From: Thermoplasmata archaeon | Lineage (GTDB): Archaea; Thermoplasmatota; Thermoplasmata; Halarchaeoplasmatales; Halarchaeoplasmataceae | DNA length: 52,819 bases | Assembly: GCA_003551065.1 (NCBI GenBank) | Contig: PULU01000092.1 | Location: forward strand, 1-52,819 | Direction of reading: 5' to 3' | Shown: piece after piece, positions 38,471-48,242 of the stretch | Layout of the letters: the number at the start of each line of letters is the position of its first letter | Numbering within the stretch: the stretch's first letter is position 1 | The notes under the pieces: generated by a model | Seen by the model: the letters and a program-made list of their open reading frames with translations, nothing else | Databases searched by the model: none | What the model was told of the DNA's origin: nothing | Program-made: the position numbers and the translations under genes

Positions 38471-39892
38471 ATGGCTGAAGAAAAATCTAACCTCGAGGAC
38501 GAACTTACATTCTCTATAAAAAATGCCTGGGAACAATCAGACGAAGAAGAATTGGATGACATAACTGAATTTGCAGAAAAATACAAGGAGTACATTACCG
38601 AGTCTAAAACAGAGAGAGAGATCATAGATAACACGGTAAAGTTATTGGAAAAGAATGGTTTTGTTTCTATACAAGAGTGTGATGAACTGGATCAAGGGGA
38701 TAAGATATATATCTTAAACAAAAACAAAGCCATCGCAGTTGCTGTCATAGGAAATAAGGAAGTTACAGAAGGTTGTCATATATTAGCAAGCCATATAGAT
38801 TCTCCAAGACTAGACCTTAAGGCTAGACCAATATATGAGGATAATGACGCCTCTCTTGCACTTTTTAACACACATTATTATGGAGGGATCAAGAAATACC
38901 AATGGGTGAGTACACCATTAGCTATCCACGGAAAAGTAGTCAAGGAAGACGGAGAAATTATAAACATATCTATAGGAGAGGACAAGGAAGACCCTGTATT
39001 TGCGGTCAGTGATCTTCTTCCGCACCTTTCGAAAAAGAAGCAATCAGAGAGGAAGATGAAGGATGTTATCAAAGGTGAAGAGTTGAATGTCATCTTAGGA
39101 GGAAAGCCCATAGACGACGATGATATCGATAAGAAGGTTAAGATCAATATTTTAAAGATATTGAACGATAACTACGGTATCAAAGAAGAAGATTTTACGA
39201 GTGCTGAGATCGAGATAGTTCCTTCAGGTCCTGCTAGAGATGTGGGTTTGGATAGGAGTATGGTTGGAGGATACGGTCATGATGATAGGGTATGTGCTTT
39301 TACGAGTTTGATGGCCTGTATAGACTTGGAACCTCAATCTAAAACTAGTTTAGTGTTTTTGTTTGATAAAGAGGAAATAGGCAGTGAAGGTAATACTAGT
39401 GCCAATTCTAGATTCACCGAATCGGTATTCCAACAGATATTAGCGAAATCAAAAGGGGATTATAGTATGGAAGATTATCGATTGACACTTGAAAACAGTA
39501 ACGCAATGTCTGGCGATGTAAATCCTGGAGTGAACCCCTCTTTCAAAGGTGTTCATGATCTAAGGAACGCTGGCAGGATGGGAAAAGGTATAGTTTTAAC
39601 CAAGTATACTGGTTCAGGTGGAAAGTTCATGGCCAACGATGCTCATGCAGAATATGTGGCATATATACGACGTATTTTGAATGAAAATGATATATGTTGG
39701 CAGACTGCTCAACTCGGCAAGGTCGATGAAGGTGGCGGTGGGACCGTTGCAAAATTCCTGGCCAATTTGAATATGGACATCATAGATGCAGGCCCACCAC
39801 TTTTAGGTATGCATTCACCTTTTGAGATAGTGTCCAAGGTGGATATCTATCACACATATAAGGCCTATAGAGCGTTCTTAGAAGCCGAATGA
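38471..39892 (+). CDS. M18-family aspartyl aminopeptidase
   Basis: ILASHIDSPRLDLKARPIYE, YGHDDRVCAFTSLMA, FDKEEIGSEGNTSANSRF, GGTVAKFLANLNMDIIDAGPPLLGMHSPFEI. Confidence 0.88.
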   Translation: MAEEKSNLEDELTFSIKNAWEQSDEEELDDITEFAEKYKEYITESKTEREIIDNTVKLLEKNGFVSIQECDELDQGDKIYILNKNKAIAVAVIGNKEVTEGCHILASHIDSPRLDLKARPIYEDNDASLALFNTHYYGGIKKYQWVSTPLAIHGKVVKEDGEIINISIGEDKEDPVFAVSDLLPHLSKKKQSERKMKDVIKGEELNVILGGKPIDDDDIDKKVKINILKILNDNYGIKEEDFTSAEIEIVPSGPARDVGLDRSMVGGYGHDDRVCAFTSLMACIDLEPQSKTSLVFLFDKEEIGSEGNTSANSRFTESVFQQILAKSKGDYSMEDYRLTLENSNAMSGDVNPGVNPSFKGVHDLRNAGRMGKGIVLTKYTGSGGKFMANDAHAEYVAYIRRILNENDICWQTAQLGKVDEGGGGTVAKFLANLNMDIIDAGPPLLGMHSPFEIVSKVDIYHTYKAYRAFLEAE

Positions 39893-39898
39893 TAAAAC

Positions 39899-41827
39899 CT
39901 ATTTCTCTTCTTTTTCTAAAATCTTTACTCCCCCAGGCGGGAGTATCTTCTGAATCTCTTTTACAGGTACATTGTAGTATTTCCCCATCTCCTTTGCGAA
40001 TTCATTTTGATCCTTTGTCCCCGGGATAAAGATAACCCGTCTTCGGAACAGTTCATCATCTCTATTTTCAAGAGCGAAACTCGGGGCGCACATTATCTTT
40101 TTATTCTCCTCATAAGTTATCTCGGTCAATACCGCTTTTAGTGGTAGTTTATCGATATAATTCCTTTTACCTCTGATCACGAAAGCTCCGGTGGGTAAAG
40201 ACTCTCCAGCTTCAGCTGTTTTACTCACCTGACTAGGTTTTACCCAGTACGCTCTGCCTGATGCTATACCTCTTTTCCATTCTTTAGAATGGATCAAGGA
40301 ATACTGACATGCTTCGTTGAGCGATGCCTCTCCGATACCGTTGTCATTTTTTACCACTACACTCGGTGCACCTCCTGCATCGGCATGTGCATATCTTGTA
40401 TCATTTTCCATATATTTCTTAACGACTTCTTCATTGGTTTTAGTGTCTTTACCGGCTATGACCAGATTCTCCTCACTGGATATGAACCATTTGTAACGGT
40501 CGAACCAGAATTTCTCTGTAGGTTTTGTTGGTTCTTTTTGTAATTCTTCTTCTCTACCTTCCTCGATCTGCTTCTCCGTTTCTTTGATAGCTCTTTTAGC
40601 CCCAATTAATTTTTTCTTGGCTTTTTTACTTTTGTTGTAGTATTTTTGAGCATTCTCGTTCACATCTTTTCTAAAATCCAACTTGACATTTTTCTCGAGG
40701 TCTTCATCATCGATCTTACCCTTCAGTTTCACTACGATATATTCATCTTGGTCATTAACCTGTAAGACATCGTCTATCTCCCTCATCTTTTCAAATATCT
40801 CATCTCTTCTTCCTTCTTCTCTGGCACGATGTACAGCTTTTAGATATTCCTCGCATGCCTTGTAATTCTGATATATCATATCACCGATCTTCTTGTATTC
40901 ATCGATGTCTTTATCTAGATTTTCAACAGCCCTTTTCTGCTGGTCTAGCTTTCTTTCCAACTTCGAATCTTTCTTATCCTTTTCTTCCTTTGCTTCGTCG
41001 GGCTCAGGTATAGCTTCATCGAGTGCTTTGTTATATGAGTCCATCTTAGTTTGTTCGTACTCCTTATATATCCTAAGAGGGAAAGGGACTGCATCTATTT
41101 TGTTGTCTTCATCTTCGACAAGACATGGTGAGAGTTCATCCATATGTTTTATACGGCTATGAAAAATATTCAGTATTTGAAAAATATCTTCTGAATATTG
41201 AGTAAAATCATCTGTGTTCTTATCGACTCCAAGCCTTCTGCATATTTCCTCAGAGTACTTCCCTCCCAAATTAAGATCTACAGCTAATGTCCTAACTAGA
41301 TCCTGTTCAGAATCTTCCAATATCTGAATCAGCTCGCTTTCATTTATCATGAACGGGTTCAATCTGTGAGGGGGGAACCTGTAGAGTTCGCCCTTTTTCA
41401 ATTCCCTATGACTCCACGATTCGGACCTATAAGGTAAAAGTATCCTATCCTCACCTTCCAATATAAGATTCCCTTTACCGAATACCTCGAATATCAGTCT
41501 AGCACTTTTCTCCCTTTGTAGATCTATGACCACAACCCTATCGAACTCGTGTTGATATACATCGGAAATTATTGAATTGCTTAGGTATTTTCTCATGAGC
41601 ATGGTATAGTCCCCGGGATGCATTGGATTCTCTCTATCTCTTTGGCTTAAATAGAGAGCTTTACCCACCCTGAATATCAACATTTTTTTTCCGATGCCAG
41701 GAACATGGATACGAAAAGATATCTCCTCTTTATTAGGCTTGTATACTTTCTGGATATAACCTCCGACCAGGTCCTTTAATTCACTTACTACTGCCGATAT
41801 CTCTAGAGACTCCATCTTATCTTTCAT
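39899..41827 (-). CDS. NFACT (Rqc2/FbpA-like) ribosome-associated protein
   Basis: N-terminal NFACT-N, central coiled coil, C-terminal [50 protein letters not shown]-like domain. Confidence 0.9.
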   Translation of the reverse strand: [642 protein letters not shown]

Positions 41828-41958
41828 ATGGTTGAAAATCGAGCCTTAGTGTTTAAATATTTTTGCTTGGAAAAGAATTTTCCTTAGAGATACTATGATG
41901 TCTGAGATTACACAAATATTAAATCAACCTTTTTTCATCTATCTTTAGGAGGATTATA

Positions 41959-42597
41959 ATGAGGATAAGATGGCATGGACATTCGTGTTTCGAAATAGAA
42001 AATGAAAAGGTAGTTGTAACTGACCCTCATGATGGAAAGAGCATCGGTATCAGGTCACCAAATGTGAAAGGTGATATAGTTCTGGTCAGTCATGATCATT
42101 TTGACCATAATGCTGTGAGGCTAGTTGAAAAAGGTGAAACTAAAGTGATCAGGGAGCCTGGTGAACACCAAATAAACGAAATAGAAATCAGGGGAATCAA
42201 AACCTACCATGATGAGAAAGATGGAAAAAAAAGAGGAGAAAATATAGTTTATATTTTTGAAACAGATGGATTATCCTTCTGCCATCTAGGTGATCTAGGT
42301 CACGAACTGTCTGGTGATCTTATGGAAAAAATAAAACCTATTGATTTTCTTTTCATCCCCGTAGGTGGTACTTTCACCGTCGGACCTGTGGAGGCCGCCA
42401 ACATCGTTGATGAGATCGAACCAGCTATAGCGGTACCTATGCATTTCAAGGTTGGGGGTCTTTCTTTAGATATCAAAAATGTTCAACCCTTTTTAGATAA
42501 ATATCCCGATGAAAAAATCCACAAAGTCGGCGTTGAACTTGACTTTTTGAAAACAGATCTTCCTGAAGAAACAGAGGTTTGGGTTTTTTCATTATGA
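41959..42597 (+). CDS. Metallo-beta-lactamase-fold hydrolase (UPF0173-like)
   Basis: IRWHGHSCFEIE; VSHDHFDHNA; CHLGDLGH; VPMHFKV. Confidence 0.85.
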   Translation: MRIRWHGHSCFEIENEKVVVTDPHDGKSIGIRSPNVKGDIVLVSHDHFDHNAVRLVEKGETKVIREPGEHQINEIEIRGIKTYHDEKDGKKRGENIVYIFETDGLSFCHLGDLGHELSGDLMEKIKPIDFLFIPVGGTFTVGPVEAANIVDEIEPAIAVPMHFKVGGLSLDIKNVQPFLDKYPDEKIHKVGVELDFLKTDLPEETEVWVFSL

Positions 42598-42600
42598 CGA

Positions 42601-43251
42601 TCAGTCTAGATAACCCAATCCTTCTTCTATCCTACCCATCTCTATCGGAGTAGTTCGGTCACCGATGACGGCTCCCTTCGTGTTAGCTATCAAGCACGTA
42701 CCTATCCAGGCTGAGCCATGATTGGCCGTGGTCTTCATAACCGGAACGTCGAACAATTCCTCCATCATCTTTTTCTCGTCATCTTTCACATGGGGATGAC
42801 AGAGTAAACCTTTATTGGTAGCCACTGCCACCGATCCTACCATCTCTATTCCAGCGATTTTCCCTCTCTTCACAGGTACTTCCAAAAATGATTTCAAGGC
42901 ATCTTCGGTTTTTTTATGAAGTTTAGGATGTATCAAAGCCCCGTAATCATTGATCAATATATTATTTCCCAGAGCGTTGAATCGGTCAGGGACTAGAGTA
43001 ACATCCTTATGATCTAAAATAGGTTCTATCTCTCTTCTCTCTGCTATATCAGAAACGAGTATCCCGTTAGTATTAGCTGCCATCAAGGAACCCAGGACTC
43101 TAGTTCCTCCTACAGTTGTTCTAACGACAGGGGTCTCCATGGCTTCTTCGAAAACCTCTTCCTCTACTAAAGGGATTATAGATAAGTCTTCAGTTGCTAT
43201 GGAGAAAACACCGATGTACGGTTTTTGATCGATAGAATGTTTTTTTAGCAT
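42601..43251 (-). CDS. eif6: Translation initiation factor 6
   Basis: GVFSIATEDLSIIPL, GTRVLGSLMAANTNGILVSDIAERRE, KGAVIGDRTTPIEMGRIEEGLGYLD. Confidence 0.93.
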   Translation of the reverse strand: MLKKHSIDQKPYIGVFSIATEDLSIIPLVEEEVFEEAMETPVVRTTVGGTRVLGSLMAANTNGILVSDIAERREIEPILDHKDVTLVPDRFNALGNNILINDYGALIHPKLHKKTEDALKSFLEVPVKRGKIAGIEMVGSVAVATNKGLLCHPHVKDDEKKMMEELFDVPVMKTTANHGSAWIGTCLIANTKGAVIGDRTTPIEMGRIEEGLGYLD

Positions 43252-43254
43252 AGA

Positions 43255-43521
43255 TTATTCTCTCGGAACGGAGACCTCTACTATGCCATCTTCGAATTTT
43301 ATCGCACGGACTTTAATCTTCGATGGAGGTTTCTTGATGCCCTTTTTCCAGATCTCCTCATTTGTACTGGAATCTATCCAAACATCTTCCGAAGGAACAT
43401 TCATATGATTTGAAACGAAGTCTCTTACACGTTTCATAGCCAAAGAAGCACGTTTGCTGGCTGGAGATTTTTTGATCTCATTTAAAGGGATATTCATTAT
43501 TCTTTCTTCTTGGTCAACCAT
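43255..43521 (-). CDS. rpl31e: Large ribosomal subunit protein eL31
   Basis: MNIPLNEIKKSPASKRASLAMKRVRDFVSNHMNVPSEDVWIDSSTNEEIWKKGIKKPPSKIKVR. Confidence 0.93.
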   Translation of the reverse strand: MVDQEERIMNIPLNEIKKSPASKRASLAMKRVRDFVSNHMNVPSEDVWIDSSTNEEIWKKGIKKPPSKIKVRAIKFEDGIVEVSVPRE

Positions 43522-43535
43522 ATCCTCACCTGATA

Positions 43536-43691
43536 TTATTCGTCAAGATCATCCCTGCGCCAATTCCTTGATTTGGGGTGTCGAGTGAACCTTCTGTTTG
43601 TCCTCTGCATCACCCATGCAGGTACCCTTTTGTTCTCTTTACCTTTTTTGAGTAATCTCCTTTTTTTTGGTCCTGGTTTATTACTTGACAT
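43536..43691 (-). CDS. rpl39e: Large ribosomal subunit protein eL39
   Basis: Hand translation (51 aa, below track cutoff): [51 protein letters not shown]. Confidence 0.94.
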   Translation of the reverse strand: MSSNKPGPKKRRLLKKGKENKRVPAWVMQRTNRRFTRHPKSRNWRRDDLDE

Positions 43692-43694
43692 AGT

Positions 43695-44024
43695 TTATCT
43701 CCTTTTAATATTGATATCTTTCTTATTGCCTGTTATCTTTTTAAGTAGGTCCTTTAAAGTTTTATCGGTGATCCTATCTTGGATAGCCCCTCGTTGAGCG
43801 AGCATTATTATTTGGGATTCGATATTTTCTGCGATTTCAGGTCTAGCTATCCTTACCCTGCCTAGTCTCTCCCTTGCTTCAGGAGTCATCACCTGCCGGA
43901 GCAGGGCTTTCTTTTGAGCTTCGAACCGTTCTTCTGAATCTTCCTGTTCCTCTGCAGCTTCCCTTTGTTCTTTTAGCTGCTGTAGCTTTTGCTTTTTGAT
44001 CTTCTCTAACTCATCTTCATCCAT
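43695..44024 (-). CDS. PDCD5-family DNA-binding protein
   Basis: LRQVMTPEARERLGRVRIARPEIAENIESQIIMLAQRGAIQDRITDKTLKDLL. Confidence 0.92.
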   Translation of the reverse strand: MDEDELEKIKKQKLQQLKEQREAAEEQEDSEERFEAQKKALLRQVMTPEARERLGRVRIARPEIAENIESQIIMLAQRGAIQDRITDKTLKDLLKKITGNKKDINIKRR

Positions 44025-44037
44025 ATTTATCTAGCCT

Positions 44038-44490
44038 TCAGAGATACTTAGTCAATTCAGGCTCATCTTCAGCCATCTTTTTCAATATCTCATACGCGGA
44101 ATTGTCTAATAAAGACTGTCCCTCAGATGTGATAACTCTACCTTCTTTTTCCTTTTTGATGAGTCCTTCTTTTTCTAGCTGCTGAAGAGCGGTTCTGACG
44201 ATGGCCCCCGATCCTTTAGCGGCTCTACTCGGTTTCGATCCTCTCTCCTGTTTTCCACCATATTTACCCCTCAATTTGGATATACCGACAGGTCCTTGGA
44301 TATATACACTCCTCAAGATGGCCGACGTTCTTTTATACCACCAATCGTCCTCTAAAGGAGCTTTCTCCTTATGGATCCCTGTCTTCACATAGGGTGACCA
44401 GTCAGGACTCTTTATACTATCCATATCCTTCAGCTTTTTGCTTATATCCTCTATCAATTTGTTCGGAGGGACTTCGTATACTGTGACCAT
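44038..44490 (-). CDS. rps19e: Small ribosomal subunit protein eS19
   Basis: WWYKRTSAILRSVYIQGPVGISKLRGKYGG, GSGAIVRTALQQLEKEGLI. Confidence 0.95.
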   Translation of the reverse strand: MVTVYEVPPNKLIEDISKKLKDMDSIKSPDWSPYVKTGIHKEKAPLEDDWWYKRTSAILRSVYIQGPVGISKLRGKYGGKQERGSKPSRAAKGSGAIVRTALQQLEKEGLIKKEKEGRVITSEGQSLLDNSAYEILKKMAEDEPELTKYL

Positions 44491-44574
44491 GATATATTAC
44501 TCTCCAGTGAACTCAATATTAGACCTTATTTAAAGGTTGTTATTAAATATTTCCCACGGTACGACGACATCGGA

Positions 44575-45522
44575 CTACTCATTATCGTAAATTTCACCGT
44601 TCATCCTAGGCAGTAGAGCCTCTGTAAGGGCAGACTTGATATAACCTTTTTTTCCCTCGTTTCCACCGGTTATCAAACATATGGGGTCTAGTTCATCTCT
44701 CTCCTCTCCTATAACAACGTTCAGAGAATCTAATGTATGTATATTCTCTCCAGATTCCATCCATCTTCTTGGCACGCGTATACCTGGACTGTGGCCATGA
44801 GAGATGTATCCCGAGGTATCTTTTATCACTGCATGTTCGAACACTAATAGTTCTTCACCTAATTCAAAACTACCTGGTATTATGGCGATGCCGTATTCGA
44901 ATCCTTTCGGGACTTCTACTATTCTTTCTCCCCTTTCATTTATCTCAGTTCCATCATTATTTAGATCATTCTTATCGATTGGTTTCGTTTCGAATTCACA
45001 TTCAAAAAAATTTGAAAGTGTATCTATAGCGACATCGAAGGCATCGTCGTCCAAGCACTTTAGATATACCTTCACAGGCGTTAATCTATCTCCGTATTCG
45101 TTGATATCTCCATCTCGTATCCTGGTAGAGCTTATCCGTAGAAAATCCTCAGCTACCACCGGTTTTACCTCTATGATATCCAAAGGATCCTTACCCTTTT
45201 CTTTCCTTTTCTCGTTGATCTTTTCTCCTCTTTTTCTCGTTTCTGAAGACACCACCAGTTTATCGTAATCTCCTTCTACAGCTTTCTCGTATGGGTCCGA
45301 TATCTCTACGATCTTCCAATCTTCTTTATCCGCTAGATAATTTTCTAGATCGAGTTTCCGTTCTTTAAAACTCCTTTTCACCTCGGGCTTCCAATCCTTC
45401 AGCATCTCATCGGATACCAGACCGATGGTAACCTCCCCTTCCTCGAAAGCTCTGTCGATGAGTTTCATATGTCCCAGGTGTAGTTTATCGAAAGTCCCTC
45501 CGAGTATAACCTTATTTTTCAT
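44575..45522 (-). CDS. coaD: Phosphopantetheine adenylyltransferase fused to DUF84/NTPase-like domain
   Basis: N-term GGTFDKLHLGHMKLIDRAFE; C-term FEYGIAIIPGSF...SPGIRVPRRWMESG...LDPICLITGGNEGKKGYIKSALTEALLPR. Confidence 0.85.
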   Translation of the reverse strand: MKNKVILGGTFDKLHLGHMKLIDRAFEEGEVTIGLVSDEMLKDWKPEVKRSFKERKLDLENYLADKEDWKIVEISDPYEKAVEGDYDKLVVSSETRKRGEKINEKRKEKGKDPLDIIEVKPVVAEDFLRISSTRIRDGDINEYGDRLTPVKVYLKCLDDDAFDVAIDTLSNFFECEFETKPIDKNDLNNDGTEINERGERIVEVPKGFEYGIAIIPGSFELGEELLVFEHAVIKDTSGYISHGHSPGIRVPRRWMESGENIHTLDSLNVVIGEERDELDPICLITGGNEGKKGYIKSALTEALLPRMNGEIYDNE

Positions 45523-45523
45523 A

Positions 45524-45712
45524 TTACCATATCCCGGATATCTGTAAAAACATCAATGCAAGCAGAACTGCTAATAGGACATAGAAGATGTAAGTCCTTT
45601 TTTTCCTTTTTTGGAGATACTCATCATATTCTTCTCGGCATTTCTCGGAGCAGAATTTTTTATCCAAGGGCACAGGTTTGCTGCACACTTGACAATGGGT
45701 ATGTGGTTCCAT
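45524..45712 (-). CDS. Zinc-ribbon tail-anchored small protein (DUF2116-like)
   Basis: CQVCSKPVPLDKKFCSEKCREEYDEY followed by a single C-terminal TM helix. Confidence 0.8.
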   Translation of the reverse strand: MEPHTHCQVCSKPVPLDKKFCSEKCREEYDEYLQKRKKRTYIFYVLLAVLLALMFLQISGIW

Positions 45713-45751
45713 GGTAAGGAAATAAGCATCAGGGTTTTAATCATTTTCCCT

Positions 45752-47413
45752 TCATCTATGTCCGTAGGCAGCGGTCCAAGGATCATCATCCAGTATCCTT
45801 ACGAAACCATATCTTTCGAACTGTATTATATCTCCCATCTCTACCTCTTCGATATTCTTCTCCACTATCCCTTCATCAAAACTCCCGTCAGGCATCTCTA
45901 CTGAACAATCTTCACCGTCCGGTAGCCACTGTATCTTCAGAATGTCTTTGTTTTCTAGATCCGTGATATGTGCTTTTTTTTCCTCAAGTTCGATGTTGAA
46001 GAGATTCTTCAGTCTGACTTCTTTTCCTTCGTTCTCTTCCCAGTCCTTCTTTGATATGTACAATCTATCACTTATACCGATCTCTCTGTTACCCCTTTCA
46101 GGGAAATCTGGATGCCTGGGGATCTCTGAGGTCTGTAATGGTGCCTCTCCGATGAGCTCTATGCAGACAGGGTCCTTCACGAAAAAATATCTGTTAGCTT
46201 TTTCGTCAATCAACTCCCTGTTTTTTGCGTACAGTTTGGATGCAGGGACTTCTATATCTGTTTTGGATAATCCAAAATCCAAGATGAACTCTCTCAGCGC
46301 ATCTGGTTCAATACCTCTTCTTTCTAGTGACTGCATAGACCACGTCCTGGGATCGTCCCATCCTCTGAGTTGATCGTTTTTGATCTGCTGCTGGAACTCG
46401 CTCTTACTCAACTTTATATCTTTCAACCTGAGCATCCCATAGTGTAGGAACTCACAGTCTTCCCAACCGAAAAGATTCCAGATGTATTCTTCCATCTTGT
46501 CTTCCATGACCAGGTCTTTTCCCCGCAATATATGTGTCATTCCTAAAAGATGATCATCTATGGCCCATGAGAATTCTAAGAGAGGCCAAACGTGATATTT
46601 ATCCCCGACTTTTGGATGTTCATTATGGGATACACGGAACAGGACCCTATCCCTGAAAGCCGGGTCTGGGTACTGCATGTCTGTTTTCAATCTGACAGTC
46701 ACTTCTCCTTCCTTGAACTCTCCTTCAAGCATCTTTTCCCACTCTTCGAGGTTCTTTTCGATACTCCTCTCTCTGTGTTCGCAACCCACGCCCTTTTCCC
46801 GATTTTTTCTCAAGCTTTCAGCATCACATTCACATACGTAGGCTTCACCCATCTCTATTATCTTTTCACCGTATTCGTAATAGATCTCCATCCTCTCTGA
46901 TTTATAATAGTTTTCATGCCACTCCACATCCAGCCATTCAAGCCCTTCCTTTATAAGATCATAGGCTTCGAGGAGAGGTTTCTTTTTTTCTGATCCGATG
47001 GTATCATCATAAAAGAGCACGAGTTTACCATCGTACCTCTTCACGTACTCGTCGTTGAGTATGACCATCCTTGAGTTCCCAATGTGCAGGGGACCGCTGG
47101 GATAAGGGGCCATCCTCATGACTACGTCATCTGCATCGAGTTCTGGTAAGGTATCTTCTTCTTGTTTCTCCTTCTCTTCAAAAAACTCAGGCATCAATCC
47201 TTTCAGTTCTTTTTTCTGTTCTTCGAGAGAGAGTTGATTCACCTGTTGTATAGTTTTCATTATCAGATCCTTGGTGCCATCGGGATCCTCTCTACATTCT
47301 TCTGACTCCCCCATAACCTTCCCCATAACCGGACCTAAATTTGCTTCTCCATCGAACTTGACAGCGTTTCTGAGTGCGTATCTTTTGATGAGTTCTTCCC
47401 TTTCATCAGACAT
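45752..47413 (-). CDS. gltX: Glutamyl-tRNA synthetase, archaeal type
   Basis: APYPSGPLHIGNSRMVILND; LFYDDTIG; DIKLSKSEFQQQI. Confidence 0.94.
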   Translation of the reverse strand: MSDEREELIKRYALRNAVKFDGEANLGPVMGKVMGESEECREDPDGTKDLIMKTIQQVNQLSLEEQKKELKGLMPEFFEEKEKQEEDTLPELDADDVVMRMAPYPSGPLHIGNSRMVILNDEYVKRYDGKLVLFYDDTIGSEKKKPLLEAYDLIKEGLEWLDVEWHENYYKSERMEIYYEYGEKIIEMGEAYVCECDAESLRKNREKGVGCEHRERSIEKNLEEWEKMLEGEFKEGEVTVRLKTDMQYPDPAFRDRVLFRVSHNEHPKVGDKYHVWPLLEFSWAIDDHLLGMTHILRGKDLVMEDKMEEYIWNLFGWEDCEFLHYGMLRLKDIKLSKSEFQQQIKNDQLRGWDDPRTWSMQSLERRGIEPDALREFILDFGLSKTDIEVPASKLYAKNRELIDEKANRYFFVKDPVCIELIGEAPLQTSEIPRHPDFPERGNREIGISDRLYISKKDWEENEGKEVRLKNLFNIELEEKKAHITDLENKDILKIQWLPDGEDCSVEMPDGSFDEGIVEKNIEEVEMGDIIQFERYGFVRILDDDPWTAAYGHR

Positions 47414-47547
47414 GTTTAGATGTTACATGTCGTATGATATATGGGTTTTTGCCTTAGGAGTTTGTTTTAGATATATTGAATTTTCATTGAAAGAGAAGAT
47501 ATAGTAGTATGACAACCTCTAGATGATTTTACTCCTTCGATAGATCT

Positions 47548-47991
47548 CTAGTCCTTTGAACAGCTCTCATCATTGCATGAGGGTATCTCATTACCATGTG
47601 GACAATTACTAGGTCTTCCGAGTTTTTCACATAAGATGTCTATCATTTCAGCATCGAAGATATGCTCCAACTGACAGGCTTTATCGTGAAGTATTTCTTC
47701 ATCGAGTGAAAAGTATTTCTTGAGAAAAACTTCTAGTATCCTGTGGCTCCTCACTATGCGTTCCCCTTCAGTATATCCCTTTTCAGTGAGTTTCACTCCA
47801 TGATAGGGTATGTATTCGATATAGCTCTCTTCCTCAAGCTTGGGTAGGACTTCTGTTACCGTAGGAGGAGAAACGCCTAGATGATCAGCTATCTCACCGG
47901 TCTTGATATTATCTCCCTTGGATCCCTTGTATAATTTGTACATAGTTTCAAGATATTCTTCCTCGGTTTCTCTCTTCATAATCACTTTCAA
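47548..47991 (-). CDS. DtxR/MntR-family metal-dependent regulator
   Basis: TGEIADHLGVSPPTVTEVLPKLEEESYIEY; HRILEVFLKKYF; ACQLEHIFDAEMIDILCEKLG. Confidence 0.9.
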   Translation of the reverse strand: MKVIMKRETEEEYLETMYKLYKGSKGDNIKTGEIADHLGVSPPTVTEVLPKLEEESYIEYIPYHGVKLTEKGYTEGERIVRSHRILEVFLKKYFSLDEEILHDKACQLEHIFDAEMIDILCEKLGRPSNCPHGNEIPSCNDESCSKD

Positions 47992-48044
47992 TCTTATAAA
48001 ATATTTATAGGTTTGGAATTGTAAATATTAGTAAAAAACTGAAA

Positions 48045-48144
48045 TAGCGGGGAGTGGATTTGAACCACTGGTCTCCGGGTTCCTCAGGTGCATTTAGCTG
48101 CACCATATGAGCCCGACGGGTTTTCCTAGCTACCCTACCCCGCT
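48045..48144 (-). tRNA. Initiator tRNA-Met (CAU) with 25-nt intron at 37/38
   Basis: Cloverleaf AGCGGGG/CCCCGCT acceptor, D-arm GGGT/ACCC, anticodon stem TCGGG/CCCGG with loop CTCATA^A, T-arm AGTGG/CCACT. Intron 48081-48105 forms BHB: CTCA/TGAG 4-bp helix with 3-nt bulges TAT and GAA. No encoded CCA. Confidence 0.93.
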
Positions 48145-48242
48145 ATTATGGGAAAATCGAGATCAACTTTCTCTGGGATTCCTATATTAGGATGCATTTT
48201 ATAAATCTTTCTATGGTCGAGAGTTCAAAGGGCGGAACTTTA

